Positions 5,897 to 14,678 of a stretch of 32,991 nt of DNA are shown piece after piece. The notes under the pieces are model-generated. The model searched no databases, had not been told where the DNA came from, and saw only the letters and a program-made list of their open reading frames with translations. This stretch comes from Chloroflexota bacterium (GTDB lineage Bacteria > Chloroflexota > UBA4733). Position numbers and translations under genes: made by a program. Location: NCBI GenBank assembly GCA_023381895.1, contig JAMCTA010000146.1, positions 1 to 32,991 of the forward strand. Reading direction: 5' to 3'. Numbering within the stretch: position 1 is the stretch's first letter; the number at the start of each line of letters is the position of its first letter.

Positions 5897-7840
5897 TCAC
5901 CGCTCGCTGAGTTGGGCGAACACCTTCAGGAGTCCTTGAGCACGATATGGCTTACGAAGGATTGTGTAGGGCGCGAGTGCAGAAGGGTATGGTGCGTCTT
6001 GCTCGCGGAGAGCCCAACCTGATGTGATGATAATCGGCGCATGACAGCCGAGGCTGCGAAGCTCCGCGGCGAGGTTCCATCCGCTTCCGTCCGGTAAGGA
6101 AATATCGAGAATGATGGCATCGAACGTCGCGTGTTCAGTACGCGCCGCTGCAAACGTCTGGTGGGCTTCCGTGCAACTTCCTGCGGTCACGACGCTGTGT
6201 CCGCTCCGTTGGAGAGATTCGGTCATCACGTCACGCAAGCCATAGTCATCTTCCACATAGAGAAAGGTGGAAGGCGGGATGGTGACTTGCGGGTGCGGTT
6301 GGGATGGATCGATTGCTTCCACGTGCTGAGCTGTAGGGAGCAGCACGACGAATCGTGTTCCCACTCCCGGCCTGCTCTGCACCTCAATTGATCCACCGAC
6401 AAGAAGAACGGTATGTTGGAGGGAGACGAGCCCGATACCAGTGCCCCTCCCTAAGCGCTTCGTGGTGAACAATGGCTGGAACAGCCGGCTCCTGATCTCG
6501 AGATTCATACCGATCCCCGTGTCTGCCACGGTAAGCTTGGCCCAGCCCAAGTCTTCTTCCTCACGGATAGCCTCTGTCGTCACGGTGATGGCGCCGCCGC
6601 TCGGCAAGGCGTCAAACGCATTGATGAGAAGGTTAATGATGCTATCACGCAACGTACCTGGGTGGATGAGGATCGGTAGTGGGTGTCCGAGATGCTCGGT
6701 GAGATCGACGGCTACATTCTGCCTGTTGCGGTCTAGCCAGCGGCGGCGAGCGATGACGAGGGCATCGGTGACGACATCGTCAAGCTGTACCGGTGTGGCC
6801 TGCACGGCTCCATCACCAGAATGGAGCTCCCAGGCGAGTGGCTCCACGGTCTCTTGCATGAACTGCACGACTCGCTCAACCTTTGTAAGGTGATGGTGCA
6901 AGCGCTCTCGAGGTCTCCTGGGTTTCGAGAGGTCGCTGCGGAGCGAGTCCACTGCCCCCTGAAGCTCCGTGAGGTAGTTGGCAAGGTTGTGGGCAGTGCT
7001 GCTTGCGAAGCTTGCTAGGAAGAGCAAGTCGTCTCGCTGCGCCGTCAAGGCGATCTGGCGGTTCCGATGGCTCAAGGGCCGGAAGCTTGCGAGCACGTTG
7101 CCATCTTCCAGTGGAATGAGTGTGACTGCATAGATCAGTTCGTCTGGAGATGACGCGCTGAGTGGGAGTGTCGCCACGATACCGTGAGTCGAGACTCGCC
7201 GGTAGGCGCTCTGTACGTGAGAACGTGCCAACCCCGGGAAGAGGGTGAGTAGGCTGACTCCGACGTGAGGTGGCTGCCCTGAACTTGCTAGCGAGATGTG
7301 GTAAGCTCCGTGATCGAAGAGCTGGACCTGACTATCCTGGTCAACCAGGAGGATGCCTCCGGCTGCTGCCGGGTCCTGGTCGGGAACAGCGCTGCTGTCT
7401 GGTTCTCGCGCCCACTGTACGGTGGCAACGAGGACGTCGGTGGCACTTGCCTTGGAAATCGCCAAGACCTGCACAGGTAGCCAGCAGCCTTTGCTGGTAC
7501 ACACGCTCGTGTGGATTGGGTACTGCCAGTGATGAGCCGTTGCCTGCACGCTGAACGTCTTTGATACCTGTGAAGAGAGAAATGCTAACAGTGGGGCCGG
7601 AAGGAGGTGAGTACTGCTCTTGGGAAGAGGCGTGTCAGGTGGGAGATGGAGCAGTTCAGCAGCGACTGCGTTGCATTCCAAGATCTGTGTGCCGGACTCG
7701 CCAATGGCGAGGCGCGTGATCGCAAGATCGGAAGACTGGTGCCCCGCCTCCGAAGGCGTGCTGGTCGGACTGCTGAAGGTCTTCTCTTGATCCGTCATCT
7801 CGCTGGTGCTTACTGACCTCAATACTACAGTTTGTAACAT
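5897..7840 (-). CDS. Hybrid sensor histidine kinase with C-terminal receiver domain
   Basis: A 647-residue soluble hybrid kinase; no membrane segment is visible, so it should sense a cytoplasmic signal. Residues about 40-260 look like two PAS-type sensor regions. The dimerisation helix has His284 in STAHNLANYL, an NtrB-like variant. The ATPase domain follows, with the N box IINLLINAFDAL (about 401-412), G1 VADTGIGM (Asp440), the FTTKR F box and GRGTGIGL. The receiver domain (about 525-645) has acidic Glu530-Asp532, phosphoacceptor Asp579 in AIILDISLPDG and Lys630. A phosphorelay from His284 to Asp579 or its reverse is expected; no DNA-binding output is attached. An in-frame ATG at 7798 is an alternative start; neither has a strong ribosome-binding site. 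The gene is divergent from the GH99-like gene. Confidence 0.92.
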   Translation of the reverse strand: MLQTVVLRSVSTSEMTDQEKTFSSPTSTPSEAGHQSSDLAITRLAIGESGTQILECNAVAAELLHLPPDTPLPKSSTHLLPAPLLAFLSSQVSKTFSVQATAHHWQYPIHTSVCTSKGCWLPVQVLAISKASATDVLVATVQWAREPDSSAVPDQDPAAAGGILLVDQDSQVQLFDHGAYHISLASSGQPPHVGVSLLTLFPGLARSHVQSAYRRVSTHGIVATLPLSASSPDELIYAVTLIPLEDGNVLASFRPLSHRNRQIALTAQRDDLLFLASFASSTAHNLANYLTELQGAVDSLRSDLSKPRRPRERLHHHLTKVERVVQFMQETVEPLAWELHSGDGAVQATPVQLDDVVTDALVIARRRWLDRNRQNVAVDLTEHLGHPLPILIHPGTLRDSIINLLINAFDALPSGGAITVTTEAIREEEDLGWAKLTVADTGIGMNLEIRSRLFQPLFTTKRLGRGTGIGLVSLQHTVLLVGGSIEVQSRPGVGTRFVVLLPTAQHVEAIDPSQPHPQVTIPPSTFLYVEDDYGLRDVMTESLQRSGHSVVTAGSCTEAHQTFAAARTEHATFDAIILDISLPDGSGWNLAAELRSLGCHAPIIITSGWALREQDAPYPSALAPYTILRKPYRAQGLLKVFAQLSER

Positions 7841-7853
7841 GCGCTTGACTGAT

Positions 7854-7861
7854 GACCGGTC
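7854..7861. promoter_or_regulatory. GACCGGTC palindrome, copy 1, between kinase and glycosidase genes
   Basis: An 8-bp perfect palindrome inside a larger repeat, CTTGAC (7844-7849) and GTCAAG (7859-7864). On the minus strand it overlaps TTGACC, a possible -35 box for the kinase gene, but a clear -10 is not seen. The same 8-mer recurs at 7980 and 21192 and nowhere else in the window that I could find. Confidence 0.35.
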
Positions 7862-7979
7862 AAGGTCCGTCCTACTTCTTTTCTTTAGTGCCGCACTTTA
7901 GCCGCACGACTGCAGATGACGGTTCACCAGGCTTTCTCCACAGACCCACCGAGATCCTTCGAGAAAGCGGGTAAGGTGA

Positions 7980-7987
7980 GACCGGTC
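7980..7987. promoter_or_regulatory. GACCGGTC palindrome, copy 2, upstream of the glycosidase gene
   Basis: Second copy of the 8-bp palindrome, 58 bases before the GTG start of the GH99-like gene. Its CG centre and symmetry resemble LacI-family operators, but no regulator gene of that family is present here. Confidence 0.35.
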
Positions 7988-8044
7988 CCCCGGAGGCCGA
8001 TCGCGCAGAAGTCTCGGGAATTTGGGCACCAGAGAGGATGTGCC

Positions 8045-9283
8045 GTGCGGAAGTTAGTCTTGTGCAGTTGCCTTCTGTTTCTCTTCGGTTCGCTTTCGTT
8101 ACAGGTGGCACATGCAGATCAAGGGAGTGCACCTGTTCTCGCCCTGTTCTACGCTTGGTTCGGGTTACCGTCGTGGAATGCGAGTAAGATGGCGGATCTT
8201 CCCGTTACGCTGTACAACTCCGCCGACCCAGCGGTGATGCAGCAGCAGATTGCAGAAGCGCAACAGGCTGGCATCGATGCGTTCGAGGTCGACTGGATCG
8301 GTCCTAATGATGCTAGTGGTGTGGATCGCAATCTACAGACCCTGCTCAATCTCGCGGCCCGTGTTCACTTCGGGATCACCGCGTATGTCGATCTCGACTT
8401 CCTTACAACGCCTTCGCAAGTCATTTCTGGTCTACGGTATCTAGCGCGGTATTACAGCAGCCCGGCCTGGTTTCATTTCCGAGGAAAGCCGCTCGTTGCT
8501 ATCTATCACGTTGCCAACCTTCCCGTCTCTACCTGGCAAAGCATTTTTCAGCAGGTCGACCCGAATCACCAAGTGTTCTGGGTGGGCGAGGGGGTCGATC
8601 CCAGCTATCTCCAGGTGTTTGATGGGATGACGCAGTTCTCCATCGCCTGGGCGAGTGATCCTGCACAGCAACTGCGGAAGTTTGCATCGTGGACCCGCGC
8701 TGTGCCGGGGAAAGCCTGGATGGCGACGGTCATGCCAGGGAATAATGACACCAAGCTGCGTGGTGCGCAGGGCTTCCGCGTCGCTCGGCAGAATGGCGCC
8801 TACTACGTCAACACGTGGCAGGCGGCGATAGCAACGCACCCTGACCTGATCAGTATCACCTCGTGGAACGAGTGGTTCGAAGGTACGCAGATCGAGCCGA
8901 GCCGGACCTATGGTGATCTCTACCTGCAGTTGACCCTGCAAGAGAGCGATGCGTACCACTACGCGCAGGGGGCTCTTCCCACGGGACCCGATGGTTGCCA
9001 TTTCGTTCTGGGATTCGCTACCTTGGCCCATCTCTTGGGGCTCACGGTGGGAGATTGTCTCGCAAACCAGAGCTTTTCACCGGCGAATGGTGACGCGTTG
9101 CAACACACGACGAATGGACTCCTGGTGTGGCGGAAAGCGGATAACTGGACTGCGTTCACTGATGGCTATCACACGTGGGTAAATGGGGGCAGCTACGGGG
9201 TGTGTGAGCGGCTCAACACCCAGCGGTTTGCGTGGGAAGCGAATCCCAGCGGCTTGCCCGTGATTGCGGGCACGTGCAGCTAG
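8045..9283 (+). CDS. Secreted GH99-like glycoside hydrolase with a C-terminal accessory tail
   Basis: A 412-residue secreted protein. The GTG at 8045 is chosen because GAGAGG lies eight bases upstream and because it gives a clean signal peptide (MRKLVLCSCLLFLFGSLSLQ, cut after AHA). The catalytic region (about 30-310) shows the GH99/endo-alpha-mannosidase-like pattern: VLALFYAWFG, GIDAFEVDWIG, and the diagnostic SITSWNEWFEGTQIEPS around residues 271-286, whose two Glu residues are the expected acid/base pair. Such enzymes cut alpha-mannosides or related polysaccharides by an epoxide-type mechanism. The last 95 residues (GCHFVLGFA..., GDALQHTTNGLLVWRKADN, then TAFTDGYHTWVNG) form a separate Trp/Asn-rich module, possibly for binding surfaces or glycans. 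The substrate is not determined. The two palindromes upstream suggest regulated expression. Confidence 0.8.
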   Translation: MRKLVLCSCLLFLFGSLSLQVAHADQGSAPVLALFYAWFGLPSWNASKMADLPVTLYNSADPAVMQQQIAEAQQAGIDAFEVDWIGPNDASGVDRNLQTLLNLAARVHFGITAYVDLDFLTTPSQVISGLRYLARYYSSPAWFHFRGKPLVAIYHVANLPVSTWQSIFQQVDPNHQVFWVGEGVDPSYLQVFDGMTQFSIAWASDPAQQLRKFASWTRAVPGKAWMATVMPGNNDTKLRGAQGFRVARQNGAYYVNTWQAAIATHPDLISITSWNEWFEGTQIEPSRTYGDLYLQLTLQESDAYHYAQGALPTGPDGCHFVLGFATLAHLLGLTVGDCLANQSFSPANGDALQHTTNGLLVWRKADNWTAFTDGYHTWVNGGSYGVCERLNTQRFAWEANPSGLPVIAGTCS

Positions 9284-9370
9284 AGCAATGGTCAGCTTAG
9301 ATCGCCTATGCTATACCTTTGAGGCTTGGCAGCGATCGCTGAGAAAGTTCTGCAAGGCGGGCCAGGGGGG

Positions 9371-10894
9371 ATGACAGGTGCGTCGGTGACACAGTCAATA
9401 GAACGAATAGAGCAGGCCAAGCGGCGATCCCTCGAGCCACAACCACTGGACGCGCTGGCTCGTCAGCCTTTCTATGTCTGGCTGGTGGTAGGGACGGTGT
9501 GCATCGGCGCCTTTATGGGACAGCTGGATGCCAGCATCGCTCAACTGGTGCTCCCCACACTCGAGGTACAGTTTCACGAGTCGCTGGGTAATCTGGAGTG
9601 GGTAGCCCTCGCCTACTTGCTCACCCTGGCAGCGCTGCTCGCGCCGGTTGGCCGGCTGGCAGACCTCGTGGGGCGCAAGCTGCTCTACACCTTTGGCTTT
9701 CTCGTCTTCATCACCGGATCGGCCCTCTGTGGGTTCTCTCCCAATCTCCTCGTGCTCATCGCTAGCCGTGTCCTACAGGCTGTTGGAGCTGCGCTCTTGC
9801 AGGCGAATAGCGTTGCCATTATCACCGCTGCAGCGGGGCCGAAGCGCCGGGGTAAGGCTATTGGGATTCAAGGTACTGCTCAGGCAGTTGGCCTCTCGGT
9901 TGGGCCTGCGGTAGGTGGAATGCTCATCAGCCTGCTTGGATGGCGCTGGGTGTTCTTCATCAATGTACCTGCGGGACTGATCGGCACAGTTCTTGGCTGG
10001 CTGGTCCTGCCACCTACGGAGAGCGCTGGACAGCAGCGTCAGCCATTCGACTTCGCCGGCTCGGTGTTGCTCGCGTCTGCCCTCATCGGCATCATGCTTG
10101 TGCTCAGTGAGGGGCACTCCTGGGGATGGGGATCGCCGAAGACGCTGCTCGTGGTCCTGGCCGCGATTGTACTAGTCGTTGCCTTCTTGCAGTTGGAGCG
10201 ACGCCTGGACAGCCCGGTGGTCGACCTCCGCCTCTTTGCGTCGCGCGCATTCTCCTTAGGCAATGTGACGGGGCTCCTCTCTTATGCGGTGACTTTCGGT
10301 ACCTTCCTGCTCATTCCTTTCCAGCTTGAGCGTGTGAACCATATGCAGCCCTTTTCAGCTGGATTGATCCTGACGGCCGTACCTGCCGCTCTGGCGGTCG
10401 TTGCACCAGTGAGCGGCGCGTGGTCAGACAAAGTCGGGCCGCGCCCACTGACTGTGCTGGGTATGGGCATCACGACTGTCGCTTTCCTGCTTCTCGCCCT
10501 TCTCGCGGGGGATAGCCATGTCATCCTCTTACTACCAGCGCTCGCGCTGCTTGGCGTGGGCCTCGGTCTCTTTACTCCGTCGAATAACAGTGCCATCATG
10601 GGGAGCGCACCTCGGAACCGACTTGGAGTGGCTAGCGGCGTACTGAACATGATGCGGAGCCTGGGCACCAGCATTGGTGTGGCCATCTCCGGAACCGTGC
10701 TCTCAGTCGCACTGATCGCCTTTGCCGGCACGAGTGTCACGACGCTCTCGGCACCTCCTGGGGTATTCCGAGCGGCCCTGCGCGTGACCTTCCTGCTTCT
10801 TGCAGCCTTCTCCTTGATCGCCATGCTTATTTCCACGCTGCGGCAAACAGATGGCACTGGTGTTGAGATCGATCCAGCGCTCCTTCTGGAGTGA
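9371..10894 (+). CDS. DHA2-family MFS multidrug-type exporter (EmrB/QacA-like)
   Basis: A 507-residue inner-membrane proton antiporter with about 14 hydrophobic segments. The ATG at 9371 is preceded directly by a G-rich ribosome-binding site (AGGGGGG); an upstream TTG at 9326 is less likely. Family landmarks are FMGQLDASIAQLVLPTLE in helix 1, motif A as GRLADLVGRKLLY after helix 2, and the antiporter motif C with SVGPAVGGMLISLLGWRWVF. The late SNNSAIMGSAPRNRLGVASG is also typical of the DHA2 branch. These pumps export drugs, dyes or metabolites. It lies 87 bases after the GH99-like gene in the same direction, so it may be co-transcribed. It should not be confused with the decayed MFS gene near 24.7 kb. 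Confidence 0.92.
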   Translation: MTGASVTQSIERIEQAKRRSLEPQPLDALARQPFYVWLVVGTVCIGAFMGQLDASIAQLVLPTLEVQFHESLGNLEWVALAYLLTLAALLAPVGRLADLVGRKLLYTFGFLVFITGSALCGFSPNLLVLIASRVLQAVGAALLQANSVAIITAAAGPKRRGKAIGIQGTAQAVGLSVGPAVGGMLISLLGWRWVFFINVPAGLIGTVLGWLVLPPTESAGQQRQPFDFAGSVLLASALIGIMLVLSEGHSWGWGSPKTLLVVLAAIVLVVAFLQLERRLDSPVVDLRLFASRAFSLGNVTGLLSYAVTFGTFLLIPFQLERVNHMQPFSAGLILTAVPAALAVVAPVSGAWSDKVGPRPLTVLGMGITTVAFLLLALLAGDSHVILLLPALALLGVGLGLFTPSNNSAIMGSAPRNRLGVASGVLNMMRSLGTSIGVAISGTVLSVALIAFAGTSVTTLSAPPGVFRAALRVTFLLLAAFSLIAMLISTLRQTDGTGVEIDPALLLE

Positions 10895-10956
10895 GTGATG
10901 GCGACGATTGGTGTCCGGGCTGTCGACGTCGATGTGGCGGAAGGGAATCTGGTGCG

Positions 10957-11667
10957 GTGAAGGCACTGATTATTCGTGGTGGATGGCCCGGTCATGAGCC
11001 GGTTGAGACGGGCGACATCGCAGCCCGGGAGTTGCGTGGCGAGGGCTTCGATGTCGAGCTATCCGATACCTTGGATGCATTTCTCGACCTCGAGAAGCTG
11101 TTGATGCTTGATCTGATCGTGCCCATCTGGACAATGGGCACGATCACCAGAGAACAACTACAGCCGCTGCTTGCTGCCGTCCGCGCTGGAGTGGGGCTTG
11201 GCGGATGGCACGGTGGCATGGGCGATGCCTTCCGGCAGGCTACTGATTACCAGTTCATGACCGGAGGTCAGTGGGTGGCCCACCCTGGAAACGATGGGGT
11301 GCGCTATCGAGTACGTATCGGGCCGATCTCGCATCCGATCACGTCTGGGCTGAGCGATTTCTGGGTGAGCTCTGAACAGTACTTCATGCACGTTGATCCT
11401 GGAGTGACGATTCTCGCGCACACCCACTTCGCGGAGAGGGCCGCAGCGGGCGATCCATTTTCAGCAGAAGAACAGATGGCAGTCGACGCTGGAGAGAAGC
11501 AAGGCGTGGCGATGCCGGTGGTGTGGATCAAGCGCTTTGGCAAAGGCCGGGTGTTCCACGTCACTTTGGGCCATAAGGCGAACGTGTTCGATATCCCCGA
11601 GGCGCTCACGCTCATGCATCGGGGGCTGGTGTGGGCCGCTCAGGGTAAGGCCCTTGCCACGAAATGA
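10957..11667 (+). CDS. ThuA-like domain protein (trehalose-utilisation family)
   Basis: A 236-residue cytoplasmic protein of the ThuA / class I glutamine-amidotransferase-like fold. The GTG at 10957 fits the family start (KALIIRGGWPGHEP); a longer frame from 10891 overlaps the MFS gene. Landmarks are IRGGWPGHEP, the strand LIVPIWTMGTIT, GVGLGGWHGGMGDAF and VVWIKRFGKGRVFHVTLGH. Members sit in loci that oxidise disaccharides to 3-keto sugars with Gfo/Idh/MocA enzymes and xylose-isomerase-like proteins, both present in this window but not adjacent. A 20-codon frame (10898-10960) ends in GTGA overlap with this start and might be a coupling leader. The coding DNA contains a striking 33-base inverted repeat at 11114-11146. 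Confidence 0.85.
   Translation: MKALIIRGGWPGHEPVETGDIAARELRGEGFDVELSDTLDAFLDLEKLLMLDLIVPIWTMGTITREQLQPLLAAVRAGVGLGGWHGGMGDAFRQATDYQFMTGGQWVAHPGNDGVRYRVRIGPISHPITSGLSDFWVSSEQYFMHVDPGVTILAHTHFAERAAAGDPFSAEEQMAVDAGEKQGVAMPVVWIKRFGKGRVFHVTLGHKANVFDIPEALTLMHRGLVWAAQGKALATK
11114..11146. repeat. Perfect 13-bp inverted repeat inside the ThuA-like coding region
   Basis: TGATCGTGCCCAT (11114-11126) and ATGGGCACGATCA (11134-11146) are exact reverse complements separated by seven bases. It encodes the family strand LIVPIWTMGTIT, so it is in conserved coding sequence and could fold as a stable mRNA hairpin. No T-run follows. Confidence 0.7.
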
Positions 11668-11719
11668 GCGCTGCGGCACAGACCCTCCAACTGGAGGAAA
11701 CGGCTGCCGTACTGGAATC

Positions 11720-12142
11720 TCAATCAGCTACGTAAGGCGAGCCTAGCGCACGTAGCTCTCTGCGAATGATGCGAGCAGCCTCGTCGAGATCTCCGGCAGC
11801 AGGATGTTGCTCGGCGCGATCGAAGTCCATGTCGTGCACGGTGTTGATGGGAACGAGGTGGATGTGAGCGTGAGACACCTCAAGTCCAGCAATCATCATG
11901 CCCACTTTTGCAGCCCCAAAGCCACGCTGCAGGGCGGTGCCGATCTGCTGTGAGGCGTACGTGAGGTGTTGCAGCAGCTCAGGCGGGAGATCCAGCCAGT
12001 GATCGATCTCCCGCCGCGGCACGACAAGCGTGTGCCCTGGACGAAGAGGATTGATCGAGAGGAAGGCGACCGCTTGATCGTTCTTCCACACGAAGTACGC
12101 CGGTAGCTCTCCGGCGATGATCCGGCTGAATACTGAAGGCAT
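11720..12142 (-). CDS. HIT-family (histidine triad) nucleotide-binding protein
   Basis: A 140-residue cytoplasmic protein starting at MPSVFSRIIAGELPAYFVW, the standard HIT opening. The triad HAHIHL lies near residue 94, with the middle and last His as catalytic and base residues. Conserved NPLRPGHTLVVPR and GLEVSHAHIHLVP confirm an Hint/HIT hydrolase, which cleaves nucleotide phosphoramidates or AMP-linked substrates. Length is as expected for the family. It lies 35 bases downstream of the acyltransferase gene on the same strand; the pair is probably one transcript, though no shared pathway is obvious. Confidence 0.93.
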   Translation of the reverse strand: MPSVFSRIIAGELPAYFVWKNDQAVAFLSINPLRPGHTLVVPRREIDHWLDLPPELLQHLTYASQQIGTALQRGFGAAKVGMMIAGLEVSHAHIHLVPINTVHDMDFDRAEQHPAAGDLDEAARIIRRELRALGSPYVAD

Positions 12143-12177
12143 GACGCTTCTCCTTTCCGTCCTGGCAGGATGCCGCC

Positions 12178-13092
12178 CTATCCCACCAGAACCGAGGCTG
12201 GTTGGAGGGAAGCCGCTGTGGCGGCCACCGTATCGGTCATTCTAATTCCAGACAGACGGCGCACCGCAGCTTCGACTTCCTGGATGAAGGGTGCTAACTG
12301 TCCATCTGGCTGCAATGTGAGTGGTGGCCCAAAGCGCACAACGATGGACCACCGCCGCTGCTCGTGTCGGTACTCGAGACCACAGGGCACGATGGGAGCA
12401 GGTTGTGCGAGATGGCGCTGAGCGAGGAGGACGAAGCGGGCAAATCCTTCACGAAAGGGGAGAATCTCAGTGCCGGAGACCTTTGGTGTGTAGAAGGGAT
12501 CGATGGTGGGATAGCCCTCCGGAAAGATGAGGATGACGCGCCCTTGACTTAGCAAAGAGGCGGTGAGCTTGATGGCCTCGTAGAGGTAGCGATGAGCCTC
12601 TTGAGGGCGATACGCGCTTACGCTACTCACAGATCCGGCGAACAGATCGGCGCGGTCACGGCGGAGAACGACCGGCCACTGTACGAGGTGGCAGAGCCAC
12701 TCCATCAGGCCACGGAGCTGGGTGCTATGCACCCAATCAAGCCCAACAATAATGTGGATTGGGCGTGGTACGGCACTGAGGAGGGCAACGCCATCGTACA
12801 GGTGATGATAGTGACGTGAAGCAATAATCACCGGTCCGGATAAAGGAACGTGCTGGATACCTTCCGTGCGCACACGTACTCTGCTGGAGAGGAAGGTCCC
12901 GTTCAGAGCGCACAGTGCGTTCCAGGCGATGACGTCTACGGGAATCACAGAGCGGAGGGAGTGGTGAGAACCTGCGGTTCTGAACGCGTCGAGAAGAGAC
13001 GGTACCGCACTCGGGCCGCTGGACTCGGCCGGAGAAGCTGGGCGATACCGAGAAGGCGATCTGTACGCACGAGACTTCACCTTTTGTAGCAA
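12178..13092 (-). CDS. 1-acylglycerol-3-phosphate acyltransferase-like (PlsC-type) protein
   Basis: A protein of up to 304 residues with the lysophospholipid acyltransferase fold. Family blocks are GPVIIASRHYHHLYDGVAL near residue 86, FPEGYPT near 190 (motif III) and APIVPCGLEY near 232 (motif IV). It should transfer acyl groups from acyl-ACP or acyl-CoA at the inner face of the membrane. The first block departs from the HX4D catalytic pattern: His94, His96 and His97 precede Asp100, but none is exactly five residues before it. Activity may therefore use another His or differ. The call from 13092 uses a TTG; an in-frame GTG at 13080 is an alternative start. The first 40 residues are Arg/Ser/Pro-rich and not conserved. 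Confidence 0.8.
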   Translation of the reverse strand: MLQKVKSRAYRSPSRYRPASPAESSGPSAVPSLLDAFRTAGSHHSLRSVIPVDVIAWNALCALNGTFLSSRVRVRTEGIQHVPLSGPVIIASRHYHHLYDGVALLSAVPRPIHIIVGLDWVHSTQLRGLMEWLCHLVQWPVVLRRDRADLFAGSVSSVSAYRPQEAHRYLYEAIKLTASLLSQGRVILIFPEGYPTIDPFYTPKVSGTEILPFREGFARFVLLAQRHLAQPAPIVPCGLEYRHEQRRWSIVVRFGPPLTLQPDGQLAPFIQEVEAAVRRLSGIRMTDTVAATAASLQPASVLVG

Positions 13093-13298
13093 TGCTGCGT
13101 GTCTAGCTCAGGGTAGCGAGCCTCCAGCAGGGTGTCAATGTGCTGAGTAGCTTTCGCGTATGCTGTCGCTCGAATGTCTGCGGCCCTTCTAGTACTATTC
13201 AGCCAGATTAGTGACCACTAGTCTCGCTGGAGATTAGACTAAGGTTATCTGATATCCGCAGGTTGCGGCTGGATGCTTCCAGCATTTCCCCAGTGAGA

Positions 13299-14405
13299 AT
13301 GCAAGGAGTAGTGGTACAGGACGTGGCTGGATATTTCTCGCGGCGGGCAGTGTTACAGATGGCCGGAGCTGGAGTAGCCGCGGGATTCTCTCTTCCACGG
13401 ACTGCTGCCGGTGGGGGTCTACGCTCTCCAGCGAATGCTCTTGCCTTCGAGGTGCGCCAGGGGGTGCTGGTCAATCACCTCGTCTTGCTCGCGAGTGGCT
13501 CAGCTCCGAGCCTGTTGCTTCCCCTGGCGCGGGTTCGCCTCTTCGGTGATCTCCACATTGGCTTTACGTCCCCGGCACGCCTCGATGCCGTGACGGAAGA
13601 CTTGTGGTCGCTGCCGCCGCCGGATGTCATCTTGACTGTCGGTGACGATACGCACTTCGGCCGGCCGCGAGAGTACGCCCGTGCCTCTGGGTGGGTGGGT
13701 CAGTGGAATTGTCCATTCTATACGGTGACCGGCAACCACACGTTCTGGGGAGTGACGCAGCTGCACACGGATACGAGTCAGCGAGCCTACCGCCGCTTTG
13801 TCGATGCCTGGGGATACTCGTTGCCTTATGCCTGGAGTATTGCTGGAGTGCGCTTTGTGGGAGCGGGCCCTATAGATGGTCATACCGGCCCCATCGATGC
13901 GAGCCTCACCGTGACGGAGCTGGACGCGCTGTCTGGCCTCCTTGCTCAGGAGCCGCGCACGCCGACGGTGCTTGTGGTGCATGCCCCGCTGCACCACACG
14001 GTACTAGGTGACGGCGGACCACCGCATTCGGTGTTCACCAGTGATGATCCTGGTTTTTATCAGTGGCACACGAGGGGTCTAGAAGATGTGCTGCGACGAT
14101 CGCCTCAGGTGAAGCTCGTCCTGACGGGTCATACGCATAGTCCGCTCCGAGCAAAAGGGCTCCTTTCAAGGGTCGATGTGGGCGGGAGGGTGGTGCCGCA
14201 GTTCAATGCCATGGCGCTCCCTTTTGTGCGCCGGCCGTGGTGGGGTCTACATCAGCTCGCGCAGGATCTCGTGAGCTGGGAGCTGGCGATCACCAGGGAT
14301 CAAATCTTCCTTACGGCGCGAGACCACTTGGCTCATCGAACGGCTGCCGTCGCCGCGATCTCACTAGCGGATGTTGAGCAGCTCTCCGACCGCGTGGCCG
14401 TGTGA
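13299..14405 (+). CDS. Tat-exported calcineurin-like metallophosphoesterase
   Basis: A protein of about 368 residues from the ATG at 13299 (TTG at 13263 and GTG at 13323 are other possible starts). An early SRRAVLQMAGAGVAAGF is a twin-arginine signal, so the enzyme should be folded in the cytoplasm and exported. The metallophosphoesterase signature is complete: GDLH near residue 83, TVGDDTHFG near 114, TGNHTFW near 145, VVHAPLHH near 227 and LTGHTHSP near 277, which together bind two metal ions. Substrates in this superfamily range from phosphomonoesters to cyclic nucleotides and cannot be told here. The C-terminal 90 residues are less conserved. It stands alone, divergent from the acyltransferase, with about 200 bases between them. 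Confidence 0.88.
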   Translation: MQGVVVQDVAGYFSRRAVLQMAGAGVAAGFSLPRTAAGGGLRSPANALAFEVRQGVLVNHLVLLASGSAPSLLLPLARVRLFGDLHIGFTSPARLDAVTEDLWSLPPPDVILTVGDDTHFGRPREYARASGWVGQWNCPFYTVTGNHTFWGVTQLHTDTSQRAYRRFVDAWGYSLPYAWSIAGVRFVGAGPIDGHTGPIDASLTVTELDALSGLLAQEPRTPTVLVVHAPLHHTVLGDGGPPHSVFTSDDPGFYQWHTRGLEDVLRRSPQVKLVLTGHTHSPLRAKGLLSRVDVGGRVVPQFNAMALPFVRRPWWGLHQLAQDLVSWELAITRDQIFLTARDHLAHRTAAVAAISLADVEQLSDRVAV

Positions 14406-14678
14406 GACTACGCTGTCGTGGCGTTGTCTTTGGTTGACTTTCGTGCCGGTCAATGCACTGTGCTGGCGCCGTCCGTCACGTTCTTCTTCGGGCGTGCTCG
14501 TCCTGAACCTGCTCACGCTGGCGCGGTAGACTTGCAGCATGCTTGGAACTCGATTTGCCGCGCATGACCACTGTTCAATGCAGCACGACATAGATCTGAT
14601 GGTGTGAGCGAGCCGAGAAGCCTCTGGGCGGTGTGATCCGTCGAGAGACGTGGGTGAGCGAGGAAGAGGAGCTGAGTC

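Noticed and set aside
10282..10995. 237-codon minus-strand ORF opposite the MFS exporter
   Set aside because: Shadow of the MFS gene; Ser/Arg/Pro/Thr-rich with no motifs.
13201..13260. Short repeats (TAGTG-AC-CACTA and ATTAG copies) before the phosphoesterase
   Set aside because: Arms are only five bases and the spacing is irregular; not above chance.
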